NCBI GenBank assembly: GCA_020635235.1 | Contig: JACKAF010000006.1 | Location: forward strand, 1 to 64,000 | Direction: 5' to 3' | Length of the DNA stretch: 64,000 bases | Source: Pseudobdellovibrionaceae bacterium | GTDB lineage: Bacteria > Bdellovibrionota > FAC87 > UBA2466 > JACKAF01 | Shown here: positions 25,700-34,013 of the stretch, one piece after another | Layout: each line of letters starts with the position of its first letter | Numbering within the stretch: position 1 is the first letter of the stretch | The notes under the pieces: generated by a model | What the model saw: the letters and a program-made list of their open reading frames with translations, nothing else | Told to the model about the DNA's origin: nothing | Databases searched by the model: none | Program-made: the position numbers and the translations under genes

Positions 25700-25708
25700 A
25701 GCCTTCTC

Positions 25709-26176
25709 CTATTGGGCCTCGATGCCTTCATGGGCAAAGCAAATCTGTTCAATGGTTAAGCGGTTCATTTCCGAGGAGAGCAGCGGCCCGCGCCAGCGGC
25801 ACGGCCACGCGTTCAGGATTTTCCACCCTGCTATTTTGCCTCCACCCGGGTCCTCGATCGTGATGGAGATAGTCTTTTTCTCCAAAGGCTTGCTGGAATC
25901 ACAAACTTCCTGATACCAGTCGAAGATTGTCTTGGCGCTGGAACCACTGGCTTCCGGACTCACCATTCCATGGCTGAAACTGATCCGACTGACCAACTGC
26001 CGTCCGCGGGCGGTGCGTGGAGCGCCCATCCGACCGCCCTCGGCAATCATGCGCACTTCAACTTCTGAATCTAGGCCGTCGCAGGTCTTGAAAGTTACGT
26101 TCTTTAGCTGCGGAATGGTTATCTTGAAGCGGGTACTTAGTCCCTCTTTGTCTGGTGTTTGTTCGTTATCACTCAT
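25709..26176 (-). CDS. CIS inner tube paralogue, gp19-like
   Basis: This 155-residue gp19-family tube protein has ITIPQLKNVTFKTCDGLDSEVEV, RGRQLVSRISFSHGM, IFDWYQEV and a terminal WRGPLLSSEMNRLTIEQICFAHEGIE. It is distinct from the main tube protein at 27316, carries longer loops, and lies after the second sheath gene. It likely forms the baseplate-proximal tube ring (Afp5-like). Confidence 0.82.
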   Translation of the reverse strand: MSDNEQTPDKEGLSTRFKITIPQLKNVTFKTCDGLDSEVEVRMIAEGGRMGAPRTARGRQLVSRISFSHGMVSPEASGSSAKTIFDWYQEVCDSSKPLEKKTISITIEDPGGGKIAGWKILNAWPCRWRGPLLSSEMNRLTIEQICFAHEGIEAQ

Positions 26177-26180
26177 AGTC

Positions 26181-27308
26181 TTACCCCGTTAATGCCATCG
26201 ATAAGGTCATTTGGTTCACTACGTACGGCAGAGAAATTTGCAAATCCACTTGGACCACATCGTCTCCGGCTTCCGAGGACACCCGGACTTCCGTTTTGAA
26301 GGATTGTCGCTGACTGCCGTCCAGCAATTTTTTGTGGTCTTGAAAAAAAGAGTGCAAAGAAACGTCGATGGTGTGCGCTAGATCTGAAACCATCGGCTCG
26401 AGCACAAAAGGCTCACAAAGCGAATGAACCGCTTCCTTTAGTGCAAGTAGCGTTCTGCGTGTGGCGATGTGTTTGTTGTCAAAGTCGAGGCGATCCGTAA
26501 ACGTGTATCCGCCCCAAATTCTTAGGTCACCGTCGTTCAAAGAATGAAAAACGTTCACGTGAGAGCCGTTGTACTCGCTGAGCTCCGCGGGGCTCATTCC
26601 GCGGACCGGAACCGCGTGCGCGGGTAGAGGCCTGTTGGCCGGAGAATCTTGGATCCCGTATTGGGTGTCGTTTCTTTGGTACGCGGCGGCGGCCACGGGC
26701 CCTGGGGGAACAAGTGCTCTATCCACTAGCAACCAAGGGTAATACAAGGCGGCGTTCGCATGTGCGAGCGATTTCTGCCATGCCTTGATTTCATCCAAGG
26801 TAAAAGTCTTTGGGAAATCGACTAGTATGAAAAAATGATCTAGCTCAAGGTTCAGCTCGAAGAGCTTGGCGTAAAAAAGCCTGTGAGATTTGGAGTCGAG
26901 CAGGGCACTTGCCTGCGGGACGACTACCAGATCTGCGTAGTCGACAAGTCCCTTGAGAGCGTAAATGCCACTTCGGCTCTCCAGTCCCTTGTCCTTGCCG
27001 ATCAGGCTCGCGAGCGGGCTTTTCCCTGAATAAGGGGACGCAACCACAAGGGCGTGTTGGCCCTCGGATTCAAAGAAGCTTTTTATTAGCTTCCAGGCAG
27101 CCTTGTCGGGTGCGTTGGCTGCTTTGAATCCGAGGGTTTCCACTTCCTCTGCCGAGAAGATTTCGAAGGTCTTGGTTTTTTCAAGATCGCTAAGGTAGAT
27201 CAGAAAAACCGGAACCCCTGTCCGCTCATGCAGCAGTCCGACGCGCGAACGTTTGGAGCGGCTCTCTTCCTCCCGGACAGTTAGATTGTAAACCCCTTGT
27301 GGTTGCAT
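26181..27308 (-). CDS. Second CIS sheath protein, divergent
   Basis: This 375-residue protein has the sheath C-terminal pattern: ALYYPWLLVDRALVPPGPVAAAAYQRNDTQYGIQDSPANRPL, RIWGGYTFT, and a final VDLQISLPYVVNQMTLSMAL strand. Its N-terminus is short and unlike the main sheath's. Many extracellular CISs carry two or three sheath variants, one for the baseplate-proximal ring. It starts 7 bases after the tube gene. Confidence 0.86.
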   Translation of the reverse strand: MQPQGVYNLTVREEESRSKRSRVGLLHERTGVPVFLIYLSDLEKTKTFEIFSAEEVETLGFKAANAPDKAAWKLIKSFFESEGQHALVVASPYSGKSPLASLIGKDKGLESRSGIYALKGLVDYADLVVVPQASALLDSKSHRLFYAKLFELNLELDHFFILVDFPKTFTLDEIKAWQKSLAHANAALYYPWLLVDRALVPPGPVAAAAYQRNDTQYGIQDSPANRPLPAHAVPVRGMSPAELSEYNGSHVNVFHSLNDGDLRIWGGYTFTDRLDFDNKHIATRRTLLALKEAVHSLCEPFVLEPMVSDLAHTIDVSLHSFFQDHKKLLDGSQRQSFKTEVRVSSEAGDDVVQVDLQISLPYVVNQMTLSMALTG

Positions 27309-27315
27309 GGTACCC

Positions 27316-27747
27316 TTAGTTCAGTTCGACATCCTGTACGCTGAGCGTAATTTCTTCCTTGAGAATGTCGTTTCCGCTTCGGTCTTTGGAAAGAAGCGGT
27401 CCACTCCAGCTCTTTGGCCAAGCTCCGAAGAAGTTGAAGCGCACGACTTCCGTGTCTTCATCATCGAAGAGAATGACCGAGCCGGATTTGCGCTCGTTCT
27501 TTCCGTCCTTGATTTTTTTGATCCAGTCGTACAGTTCGCGATCCTTCTTGAATCGACGAATGAGGGTGATGTCGCGGGCGTTGTAACGTCCCGGACGATT
27601 CAACATCATTTTCTTGTCTGACTGGAACGAGATATCCTCTAAGTCGACGCCAATGCCTGACACCGTCTCGAAAGTTTCCCAGTTCATGCCATCAATAGAG
27701 ACCTTGAAACTGGAGACACTGAGGTACTCTTCTGTTTCGTTAGCCAT
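27316..27747 (-). CDS. CIS major inner tube protein, gp19/Afp1-like
   Basis: This 143-residue gp19-family protein begins MANETEEYLSVSSFKVSIDG. The family pattern ARDITLIRRFKKDRELYDWIKKI follows, then DDEDTEVVRFNFFGAWPKSWSGPLL and a final LKEEITLSVQDVEL strand. Stacked hexameric rings would form the tube that is driven into the target. It lies 38 bases after the main sheath gene, the standard pairing. Confidence 0.9.
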   Translation of the reverse strand: MANETEEYLSVSSFKVSIDGMNWETFETVSGIGVDLEDISFQSDKKMMLNRPGRYNARDITLIRRFKKDRELYDWIKKIKDGKNERKSGSVILFDDEDTEVVRFNFFGAWPKSWSGPLLSKDRSGNDILKEEITLSVQDVELN

Positions 27748-27784
27748 TTGTTCCTTCTCCTTTATGAGTTATATCCATCAGCTA

Positions 27785-28936
27785 CTAAGCTTCACTCTGC
27801 TCAACATGCTGTTGGATGTTGATCTGCACAAATTCCGCTGGTTTCACCGGGGCGATACCGATTTCGATGGTAACAATCCCCAGATCGATGTTCTCTTGCG
27901 GGTTCGTAGCAGCGTTACACTTTACATAGAAGGCTTCTTCTGGGGTTTTCCCCTGAAGCGCACCATTGTTGAAAAGAGTCTTCAGATAGGCGCGGATGTT
28001 GCGTTCAATGTTTCCCCACAACTTTTCGTTGTTAGGCTCGAACACGACCCATTCAGTGCCTTTCGTCACAGACTGCTTTACAACCTGGAACAAGCGACGG
28101 ACGTTGAGATACTTCCACTCCTTATCTTCGCTCAGTGTGCGGGCACCGTAGATGCGGATTCCCATGTCATCGAGATCCCGAATCAGGTTGATGCCACGCG
28201 GGTTGAGCAATGCCTGCTCGTTTCGCGTCAGGCTGTACTTCAGACCCAAAGCTCCGCGAAGTACCTCATTAGCGGGAGCTTTGTGCACGCCCCGATCGGA
28301 ATCCACGCGGGCCATGGTGCCCATCACGTGCCCCGAAGGTGGGACGTAGGTCAGTTTCTTGGTTGACTCATCGAAAACTGAGATCCAGGGCCAGTAGAGT
28401 GCTGCTTCTTCAGTGCTTCCCAAACGAGGAAACTCATGCAGCTGCACTTCGCCAAGCTCTTCAATCCCGTCCAACACGGCCATACGGTCGCCACACTCAG
28501 AAGCGTGGTCCGACAGCATTTGGTGCACGGTGCGGCCGGTAAAACCGGGTGCCGCAACCAACGAGATATCTTCGATCTCCTTGAAGGCGCAAAGCCCAGT
28601 ACGTTTGCCGGGGCCTTTGTCTTCACCTTTTATTAGACCCGCGACGTCTTCCTCTTTTTGGTTCTCCTGTTTCTCACCAATGTTATTGATGTAGGCGCGA
28701 GCCCCTCCGTTGAGGAAAAAGCCGTATACAGCGTGGGCCAGATACCCGCCTTCCGCGATTCCGCCGAAGAGCTTTTGGTATTGCGCCCAGCTGGTGACCA
28801 GCATGGGTTTGTTTTGGGGTCCAACACTCGACTGTCCGATAAATCCGGCTGTCGAGGATCCCACCGACTCGATGGGTTTATTGCCGCTGGAGACGATGTT
28901 TGAATACACTCCAGGAGCTTCGTAAGCGGTACTCAT
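27785..28936 (-). CDS. CIS main contractile sheath protein, gp18/Afp2-4-like
   Basis: This 383-residue phage-type sheath protein has an N-terminal PGVYSNI start, LAHAVYGFFLNGGARAYINNI, YWPWISVFD, PPSGHVMGTMARVDSDRGVHKAPANEVLRGALGL, RIYGARTLS and a C-terminal VTIEIGIAPVKPAEFVQINIQQ linker strand. This is the single-chain phage/eCIS type, not the TssB/TssC pair of T6SS. The ATG overlaps the stop of the preceding gene. Confidence 0.94.
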   Translation of the reverse strand: MSTAYEAPGVYSNIVSSGNKPIESVGSSTAGFIGQSSVGPQNKPMLVTSWAQYQKLFGGIAEGGYLAHAVYGFFLNGGARAYINNIGEKQENQKEEDVAGLIKGEDKGPGKRTGLCAFKEIEDISLVAAPGFTGRTVHQMLSDHASECGDRMAVLDGIEELGEVQLHEFPRLGSTEEAALYWPWISVFDESTKKLTYVPPSGHVMGTMARVDSDRGVHKAPANEVLRGALGLKYSLTRNEQALLNPRGINLIRDLDDMGIRIYGARTLSEDKEWKYLNVRRLFQVVKQSVTKGTEWVVFEPNNEKLWGNIERNIRAYLKTLFNNGALQGKTPEEAFYVKCNAATNPQENIDLGIVTIEIGIAPVKPAEFVQINIQQHVEQSEA

Positions 28937-29550
28937 AGTACACTCCTTTCACTATCATCCTTGGTAATTTCAACGATCCGCTGTTTGACTTTCTTGTCTT
29001 CTCTCAGGGGATTCCCGCTGTGATAAAGAGCAATGTAGTCAAATCTGAACTGGAATGTATCTGAGAGCTGATCGTTCTGGGTTATGGACTGCTGTCCGGA
29101 AACTTTTTCATTCACGCGAATCTCCGCTCGCCCCGCCGAAAGCTTTTTGTAGAGAGCTGGGTACTCCTTGTACGAATCGGGGAGAATGGGATCGATTCCG
29201 TGATTATCAAAAAAATAGGAATTCAATTTGTCAAAAGCATTCAACTTCGTTTGTACGGGCAAACCCTTTCCAAATAGGACGAAGGAGGTGCGCAACCTGA
29301 TTGGGTTTCTAAATACAAGGAAAGAATCTCCTCCCAGCGGAGAACTGAAGGTTCCTTTTTCTGATTCCAAATGATGCTTGGTAGTTAGAAGCAGATGAAA
29401 ATCTTCGCTGCTGCTTCCCTCTGGCATTCCTAGTCGGACCTGTGGGCTGCGCTTAAACGGGTTGCGTGAAGCTTCATTTAAGATGTTTCCCATCAAGCGA
29501 CTCAAGCTCGAACTCAGGTGCAGGAAATAATTTTTAGATTCAACGGTCAT
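28933..29550 (-). CDS. Putative CIS tail terminator, Pvc16/DUF4255-like
   Basis: This 205-residue protein is the first gene of the leftward operon. Its layout resembles Pvc16/DUF4255 cap proteins: an N-terminal helix (YFLHLSSSLSRLMGNIL), an LxLLLTTKHHL strand, a long helix with KLNAFDKLNSYFF, and a final beta region. Motif agreement is modest. It would cap the sheath and tube end. ATG 29550 with AAGGAA is preferred over 29661, which would extend into the promoter. Confidence 0.55.
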   Translation of the reverse strand: MTVESKNYFLHLSSSLSRLMGNILNEASRNPFKRSPQVRLGMPEGSSSEDFHLLLTTKHHLESEKGTFSSPLGGDSFLVFRNPIRLRTSFVLFGKGLPVQTKLNAFDKLNSYFFDNHGIDPILPDSYKEYPALYKKLSAGRAEIRVNEKVSGQQSITQNDQLSDTFQFRFDYIALYHSGNPLREDKKVKQRIVEITKDDSERSVL

Positions 29551-29852
29551 TCTTTTCCTTCGGGCTTTCGCCTCTTGTAAGAGTGAGTGAGCAAGTAGCA
29601 TGCCAAGCACGGGTGGCGGGAAGAGCGCTCGATTTGTGCTCGGCTTTCGACTTCGTCTCAATAACGGACAGAATCGTTTGTGAGATCTGAAACGGACTAC
29701 GGCTCAAGGTTGAGACGTGAAACGCGGTTTGCAAGCTCCAGCAGGCTTGCGCAGGTTTGGTATGCGTTTTGCTCAATACAAAAACAGACGGCAGCTAAAA
29801 AAGCGCCAAGCCGGACCTCAAAGAGAGAGAAGGCAGACTAAAGGAGTTACTT
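29551..29852. promoter_or_regulatory. Divergent promoter region of the two CIS operons
   Basis: This 302-base gene-free stretch lies between the leftward (starts 29550) and rightward (starts 29853) operons. It contains two direct repeats, TGAGATCTGAAACGG (29681-29695) and TGAGACGTGAAACGC (29711-29725). They match at 12 of 15 bases and are spaced exactly 30 bp, three helical turns. A further TGAGACG occurs on the minus strand at 29654-29660. No clear sigma70 or sigma54 boxes stand out. Confidence 0.55.
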
Positions 29853-31448
29853 TTGGTTACCCCAAAAGAAAGTCAGGTTGAAAAGTTTGTGAAGGAGATG
29901 TCGGCGCTCATTCGGGCCCGGTACGCCCTCATTCAACTACAGACCTTTGAAGAGTCCAGGGCTCTGACGCTTCTTGGGGATCTTTGCCAGAAGCGGGGAA
30001 GCCGCCTGTATGTCTGGTCCAGGACTGAAGGGGTCCGGGAAGGGGCCCAGGCCGTTTCGGATGCCAAAGACCCACTTGCCGTCCTGAAGTGGTACGAAGC
30101 CGCCTCCGAGAAGTCGGTCTTGGTCCTTAAGGACTTTCACCCTTACTTAAAGGAGCCTTCTTTAGTCCGCAAACTTCGGGATCTGGGGCAGGATTTTAAG
30201 AGTAGCCCACGCAATATCGTCTTCTTGTCCTCTTGTATGCAGCTCCCGCCGGAGATGGCCAAAGAGGTCACGGTGGTGGAGCTTCCGCTGCCGTCACGAG
30301 ACGAAATCGAAAGTCTTGTGAAGCGCGCGGCTGTCGTTGTGCCCGGAGCCGAAGACCTGTCGGCTAAGGCCCTGGAGGGTCTAGTCGATGCTTCCAGCGG
30401 ACTCACCTACGATGAGATTGAGAACGTTCTTGCCCGAAGCATCGTCTCTGAAGGCCGCTTGGATCACCGCCTCGTGCAGGAAGAAAAGCGCCAGATTGTA
30501 AAAAAATCGGGCCTATTGGAATTTCTCAACACGCACACGGGCGACGTTGCCAACATGGGCGGTTTGCATTCTTTGAGAGACTGGCTCTACACGCGGCGTA
30601 AAGGGATGTCTGCAGAAGCGCGCAAGTTGAACTTGCCTCTACCCAAAGGAATCCTGCTCGTTGGGATTCCGGGTTGCGGAAAGTCGTTGACGGCGATGAC
30701 AGTGGGACGCGAGTGGGAGCTCCCTCTCCTACGCCTCGATATGGGGAAAATCTTTAGCGGCCTGGTGGGTTCCAGTGAGAGCAACATAAGAAACGCCATC
30801 GCCACCTGCGAAGCGGTATCACCGTGTGTCCTTTGGATCGACGAAATTGAAAAGGGGCTGTCGGGGACTCAATCCAGCGGAGGATCCGATGGAGGAACTA
30901 CCAGCAGAGTGTTTGGAACTATCCTGACATGGATGCAGGAAAAAAAGAGTCCCGTATTTGTGCTTGCGACGGCCAATGATATTTCGCAGCTCCCTCCGGA
31001 GTTTTTGCGCAAAGGCCGATTTGACGAAATCTTTTTCGTAGATCTCCCTTCGGAAACAGAAAGGCGCGAGATCTTCGAAATTCAGATGGGCCGCTTTGGT
31101 TGGGTGGCTTCCGACTATGATGTGGAACCTTTGGTTTCTGCCTCGGAAGGCTTCAGCGGCGCGGAAATCGAGCAAACCTTGATTGCCGCGCGCTACGATG
31201 CGTTTGGAAGTGAGTCGGAATTTTCTCAAGCGCACATTCTTAAGGCGATAAATGAGACGGTACCGCTCTCAAAAACAATGTCGGACCGTCTGGAAGCTTT
31301 GAGAAGTTGGGCCAAACACCGAGCGCGCTCGGCCTCCAGTCGGCCGGTCGCGCACCTAAAGGATGCTTTCTCACAGCGAACGGCATCCCTCGAATTACAC
31401 CCTGAACCCAAAAAACGTGAACCCCAAAAAGAAGGTGGATTATGTTGA
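29853..31448 (+). CDS. Ycf46-like AAA+ ATPase
   Basis: This 531-residue protein matches Ycf46. An N-terminal domain begins VKEMSALIRARYALIQLQTFEESRAL with YVWSRTEGV and ends in the LPLPSRDEI segment. The AAA+ domain has Walker A VGIPGCGKSLTA (near residue 270), Walker B VLWIDEIEKGL (near 327), an RKGRFDEIFFVDLP sensor region and an FSGAEIEQTLI lid. The start is TTG 29853 with AAGGAG six bases upstream. Ycf46, Ycf35 (DUF1257) and DUF2997 tend to occur together; the other two are in the divergent operon. In extracellular CISs an Afp15-type ATPase usually fills this role, so this may be its substitute. Its last 7 bases overlap the next gene. Confidence 0.88.
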   Translation: MVTPKESQVEKFVKEMSALIRARYALIQLQTFEESRALTLLGDLCQKRGSRLYVWSRTEGVREGAQAVSDAKDPLAVLKWYEAASEKSVLVLKDFHPYLKEPSLVRKLRDLGQDFKSSPRNIVFLSSCMQLPPEMAKEVTVVELPLPSRDEIESLVKRAAVVVPGAEDLSAKALEGLVDASSGLTYDEIENVLARSIVSEGRLDHRLVQEEKRQIVKKSGLLEFLNTHTGDVANMGGLHSLRDWLYTRRKGMSAEARKLNLPLPKGILLVGIPGCGKSLTAMTVGREWELPLLRLDMGKIFSGLVGSSESNIRNAIATCEAVSPCVLWIDEIEKGLSGTQSSGGSDGGTTSRVFGTILTWMQEKKSPVFVLATANDISQLPPEFLRKGRFDEIFFVDLPSETERREIFEIQMGRFGWVASDYDVEPLVSASEGFSGAEIEQTLIAARYDAFGSESEFSQAHILKAINETVPLSKTMSDRLEALRSWAKHRARSASSRPVAHLKDAFSQRTASLELHPEPKKREPQKEGGLC

Positions 31449-32986
31449 GCAATCTAAGTCGCCCGAATTTCTTTCCGGGCCAGCTGATAGATTATAAGGA
31501 CTTCAACCGGCTTGCCGAGCAGGCTGACAAAAGTCTTTCCCTGCTTTGTCGGTATCTGTACACCGGCGGCGGGATCGTGATGGGTGCTTTGGAAGAGTTT
31601 GCCGTGGTACCGATGGGCGGACTTACTGTGCGTCTCAAGCCGGGAATGGGCATTCTCCCCAATGGACAAATTTTGGTTCTTACAGAAGAACGCGTGCTGG
31701 ATCTGAGTGCGTATGTCGGAGGCAAGAACTCCAAAACCGTCGTCGTCAGTGTGAAAAACCAGACTCGCGGCATGGATCGCTACGCCGATGATGAAGACGC
31801 TACCATCACCGGTTTCAAGACCGAGGTCTGGGAACCCGAAGTTCTTGTTTCGACTAGGAAGTTGAGTGAACCGAGTTTAGAGATTTTTCGAGTTAGCTTA
31901 AGCCCGGAGGCCACCACTTTGCGTATGGCCGAGGCCCACGAAGAATGGAGCGCTAAACTGCTGTCGGGTGGCAAGGAAGCGCTCTTAGATGGACGGTTTA
32001 GGACCCTCATACTTCCGCATACGCTTAGCCAATTGGACGTGGAACAAAAGATTGCGGTGCGCCGGGCTTTATATTCCTTAGAGGATACCGGAAGAAAACT
32101 TGCGAAGCTGTTCTTGGTGGAAGACCCGCATGACAGCGCGCACTACCTAAGTCAGTTGCACGCGGAAGTCCTTTCGGTGCCCTACCAGCCGTTAAAAGTT
32201 TCATTTATAGCCTCGGAGTATGCAAAGCGTCTCTCACTGTACTTGGAGCATTTGCTTAACCGTTTGGGGCGCCAGCAGAGCAACCTCGATCGCACAAGCG
32301 TTTTGCAAACGATCGAAGTGCTGGAGAAACTGAGACGGCGTGAGGTGATCCCAAGGCCTACGGATCTGGGACTTCTCACAGAGGCTTCTTCCATTCTGGA
32401 AGCGGTTCTGAAGCACGCAGAAAAACGGTACAATCTGCTCAATGCCATTGAAGAGGGCCTCATTGATATGCGCACGCGCCTCGTCCCTTTGGAATCGCGC
32501 ATTTCGCTCGGAGGACACGTTCTTAATCGAGTCGACTGGATTACGCTTGAGAACAAAGACAAGTACCAGATTAAGGCTGATGGCGTGCACAGCCGTGCCG
32601 TAACCACCAAATTCAAGAGCGGCGATACCCTTTCAATCAAAGGGGCGTTCATCAAGAGCGGGGTGATTTCGGTGGAGGTGAACGTTCCGAACCCCGATAG
32701 GCCTTTGATTCTGGTTCTGCACCAGTATGTGCGCCGTGCAGGCGCCCAGGTGCATTATGAGATCAATGGCAAACACCTGGTGAGTGAGTCTGGTACAGAG
32801 CTTTCAGTTCCGAATAGCTGGGCGAACTACGGACTTGTGGTTCCCGCTGAACACTTAGTGGCCCATGAGAACCGTCTGAAGATCCGCGTCGAAAAAGCGG
32901 ATCTGGACTTTGGATTCTTTGACCTAGCTGTCTACCAACCGCAGACCGCTAAAGAAGCGGATGTAGTCCCGCGCACGGAGGAGTAG
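31442..32986 (+). CDS. CIS-associated adaptor, TssK/receptor-binding-protein-like architecture
   Basis: This 514-residue protein has an N-terminal beta domain (PNFFPGQLIDYKDFNRLAE, then LTVRLKPGMGILPNGQIL). A long helical middle (about residues 180-350) and a C-terminal jelly-roll-like region (RPLILVLHQYVRRAG..., LVVPAEHLVAHENRLKIRVEK) follow. This shoulder-helix-head layout resembles TssK and siphophage receptor-binding proteins, but direct motif agreement is limited. It could link the baseplate to the envelope or recognise a target. There is no signal peptide. It is coupled to the AAA+ gene and followed by FHA-like genes. Confidence 0.6.
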   Translation: MLSNLSRPNFFPGQLIDYKDFNRLAEQADKSLSLLCRYLYTGGGIVMGALEEFAVVPMGGLTVRLKPGMGILPNGQILVLTEERVLDLSAYVGGKNSKTVVVSVKNQTRGMDRYADDEDATITGFKTEVWEPEVLVSTRKLSEPSLEIFRVSLSPEATTLRMAEAHEEWSAKLLSGGKEALLDGRFRTLILPHTLSQLDVEQKIAVRRALYSLEDTGRKLAKLFLVEDPHDSAHYLSQLHAEVLSVPYQPLKVSFIASEYAKRLSLYLEHLLNRLGRQQSNLDRTSVLQTIEVLEKLRRREVIPRPTDLGLLTEASSILEAVLKHAEKRYNLLNAIEEGLIDMRTRLVPLESRISLGGHVLNRVDWITLENKDKYQIKADGVHSRAVTTKFKSGDTLSIKGAFIKSGVISVEVNVPNPDRPLILVLHQYVRRAGAQVHYEINGKHLVSESGTELSVPNSWANYGLVVPAEHLVAHENRLKIRVEKADLDFGFFDLAVYQPQTAKEADVVPRTEE

Positions 32987-32988
32987 CC

Positions 32989-33495
32989 ATGAGAAAACTT
33001 GGACATCTCTTAAAAGCCTCTGGAGTTTTTGTAAAAGAGCTCCTGCGACCCAAGGACCGCGTGGCCGGGTATTCGCCAAATGGACACACGCTTCTTGAGG
33101 GATGGGAAGAAGCCCCCGAGGAGAGAATACTGGCGAGATGCCAGCAGCAACAAAAGCTTCGTCGGGCGCAACCGCGCCGGCTCGCTCTTTACTGCTTTGA
33201 CGGGGCCCACCAGGGAGAAATCCTATTCGCCGGAAAATCTTTTGAAACACTTGGGCGAGCAAAAAGCAGCAGCTTGGTAATGACACCGGTCCAGAATGAA
33301 GACTTCCGCAGCTATCAATTGATGATCAACGGGGTCCGAACACTTATCGCGGAGCCCGGAACCGTGTTCAAGCTCAACGGGCACGAGGAGCAACAGGGGG
33401 AGTTGTTCGATTATGACGAAGTCGAGCTGCTGGGAAATCGCTTCTTGGCTTTACAGGTGGATGCGAGTCCCAAGGAAATGCGAGGTCAATCATGA
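32989..33495 (+). CDS. Degenerate FHA-like protein 1 of the CIS locus
   Basis: This 168-residue protein has a basic N-terminal region and a C-terminal FHA-like beta sandwich (about residues 65-155): LALYCFDGAHQGEILFAGKSFETLGRAKSSSL ... YDEVELLGNRFLALQ. The family pattern (GR.....I....S..H) is only partly kept, so phosphothreonine binding is doubtful. It follows the TssK-like gene by 2 bases and overlaps the next start. FHA proteins regulate assembly in some T6SSs; that role is inferred. Confidence 0.62.
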   Translation: MRKLGHLLKASGVFVKELLRPKDRVAGYSPNGHTLLEGWEEAPEERILARCQQQQKLRRAQPRRLALYCFDGAHQGEILFAGKSFETLGRAKSSSLVMTPVQNEDFRSYQLMINGVRTLIAEPGTVFKLNGHEEQQGELFDYDEVELLGNRFLALQVDASPKEMRGQS

Positions 33496-34013
33496 ACCCA
33501 ATAGCGTCAACTAGCGCCATCCAGTCCAAACTGAGTGGGGCAAATTTAGTTACAAAAATTCAGGTCTATTTCTCCCTCTTGGTCCAGGGAATCAAAAAGC
33601 GGTTCGCAGCCGCGGCGGAAGCTTTTCACGATACGCTCGAAGCGGAAAAGCGCGTCGCAGTGCTGGTTGCGGAGCGCACCGCACGCGTCGCACCGAATAT
33701 GCAAAAAGTTCAGCTTGGAGGCTTTGTGATTTCTCAGGCCTCCGAAAGAGTATTCCCTTTATATGACGGCCTTAATTTCTTTTCGGTCACCAAGGGAGGG
33801 GGCCTGACCGTGGTGCCGGCCGCGCGCGGTAAGGATGCGGAGTACAAGATCCGAGTCATAGATCAGGAAGTCTTGTTGGAATGCCAGGAAGACTTTGATC
33901 GACCTCAGTCGTTAAGTTCCAATGAAACTCTTACGCTCGGGGGTGAGGCTTTTACTTTAAAGCTGTTGCCCGGTGAATATCGAGTGGATCTCAGTCGGGA
34001 GGAACAATCATGA
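33492..34013 (+). CDS. Degenerate FHA-like protein 2 of the CIS locus
   Basis: This 173-residue protein has an N-terminal amphipathic/helical segment (LSGANLVTKIQVYFSLLVQGIKKRF) that could lie on the membrane. A C-terminal FHA-like beta domain follows (VQLGGFVISQASERVFPLYDGLNFFSV, then SLSSNETLTLGGEAFTLKLLPGEY). Key Gly-Arg and Ser-His residues are not evident. Its start overlaps the preceding stop (ATGA) and its stop overlaps the vWA gene, so it belongs to one translationally coupled set. Confidence 0.6.
   Translation: MNPIASTSAIQSKLSGANLVTKIQVYFSLLVQGIKKRFAAAAEAFHDTLEAEKRVAVLVAERTARVAPNMQKVQLGGFVISQASERVFPLYDGLNFFSVTKGGGLTVVPAARGKDAEYKIRVIDQEVLLECQEDFDRPQSLSSNETLTLGGEAFTLKLLPGEYRVDLSREEQS

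Noticed and set aside
27614..28366. Long plus-strand open frame opposite the sheath gene
   Set aside because: It is antisense to the well-supported sheath gene, has no ribosome site and looks like no known protein.
26181..28936. Type VI secretion system sheath
   Set aside because: The sheaths are single-chain phage/eCIS type rather than a TssB/TssC pair, and no TssM, TssL or ClpV is visible.
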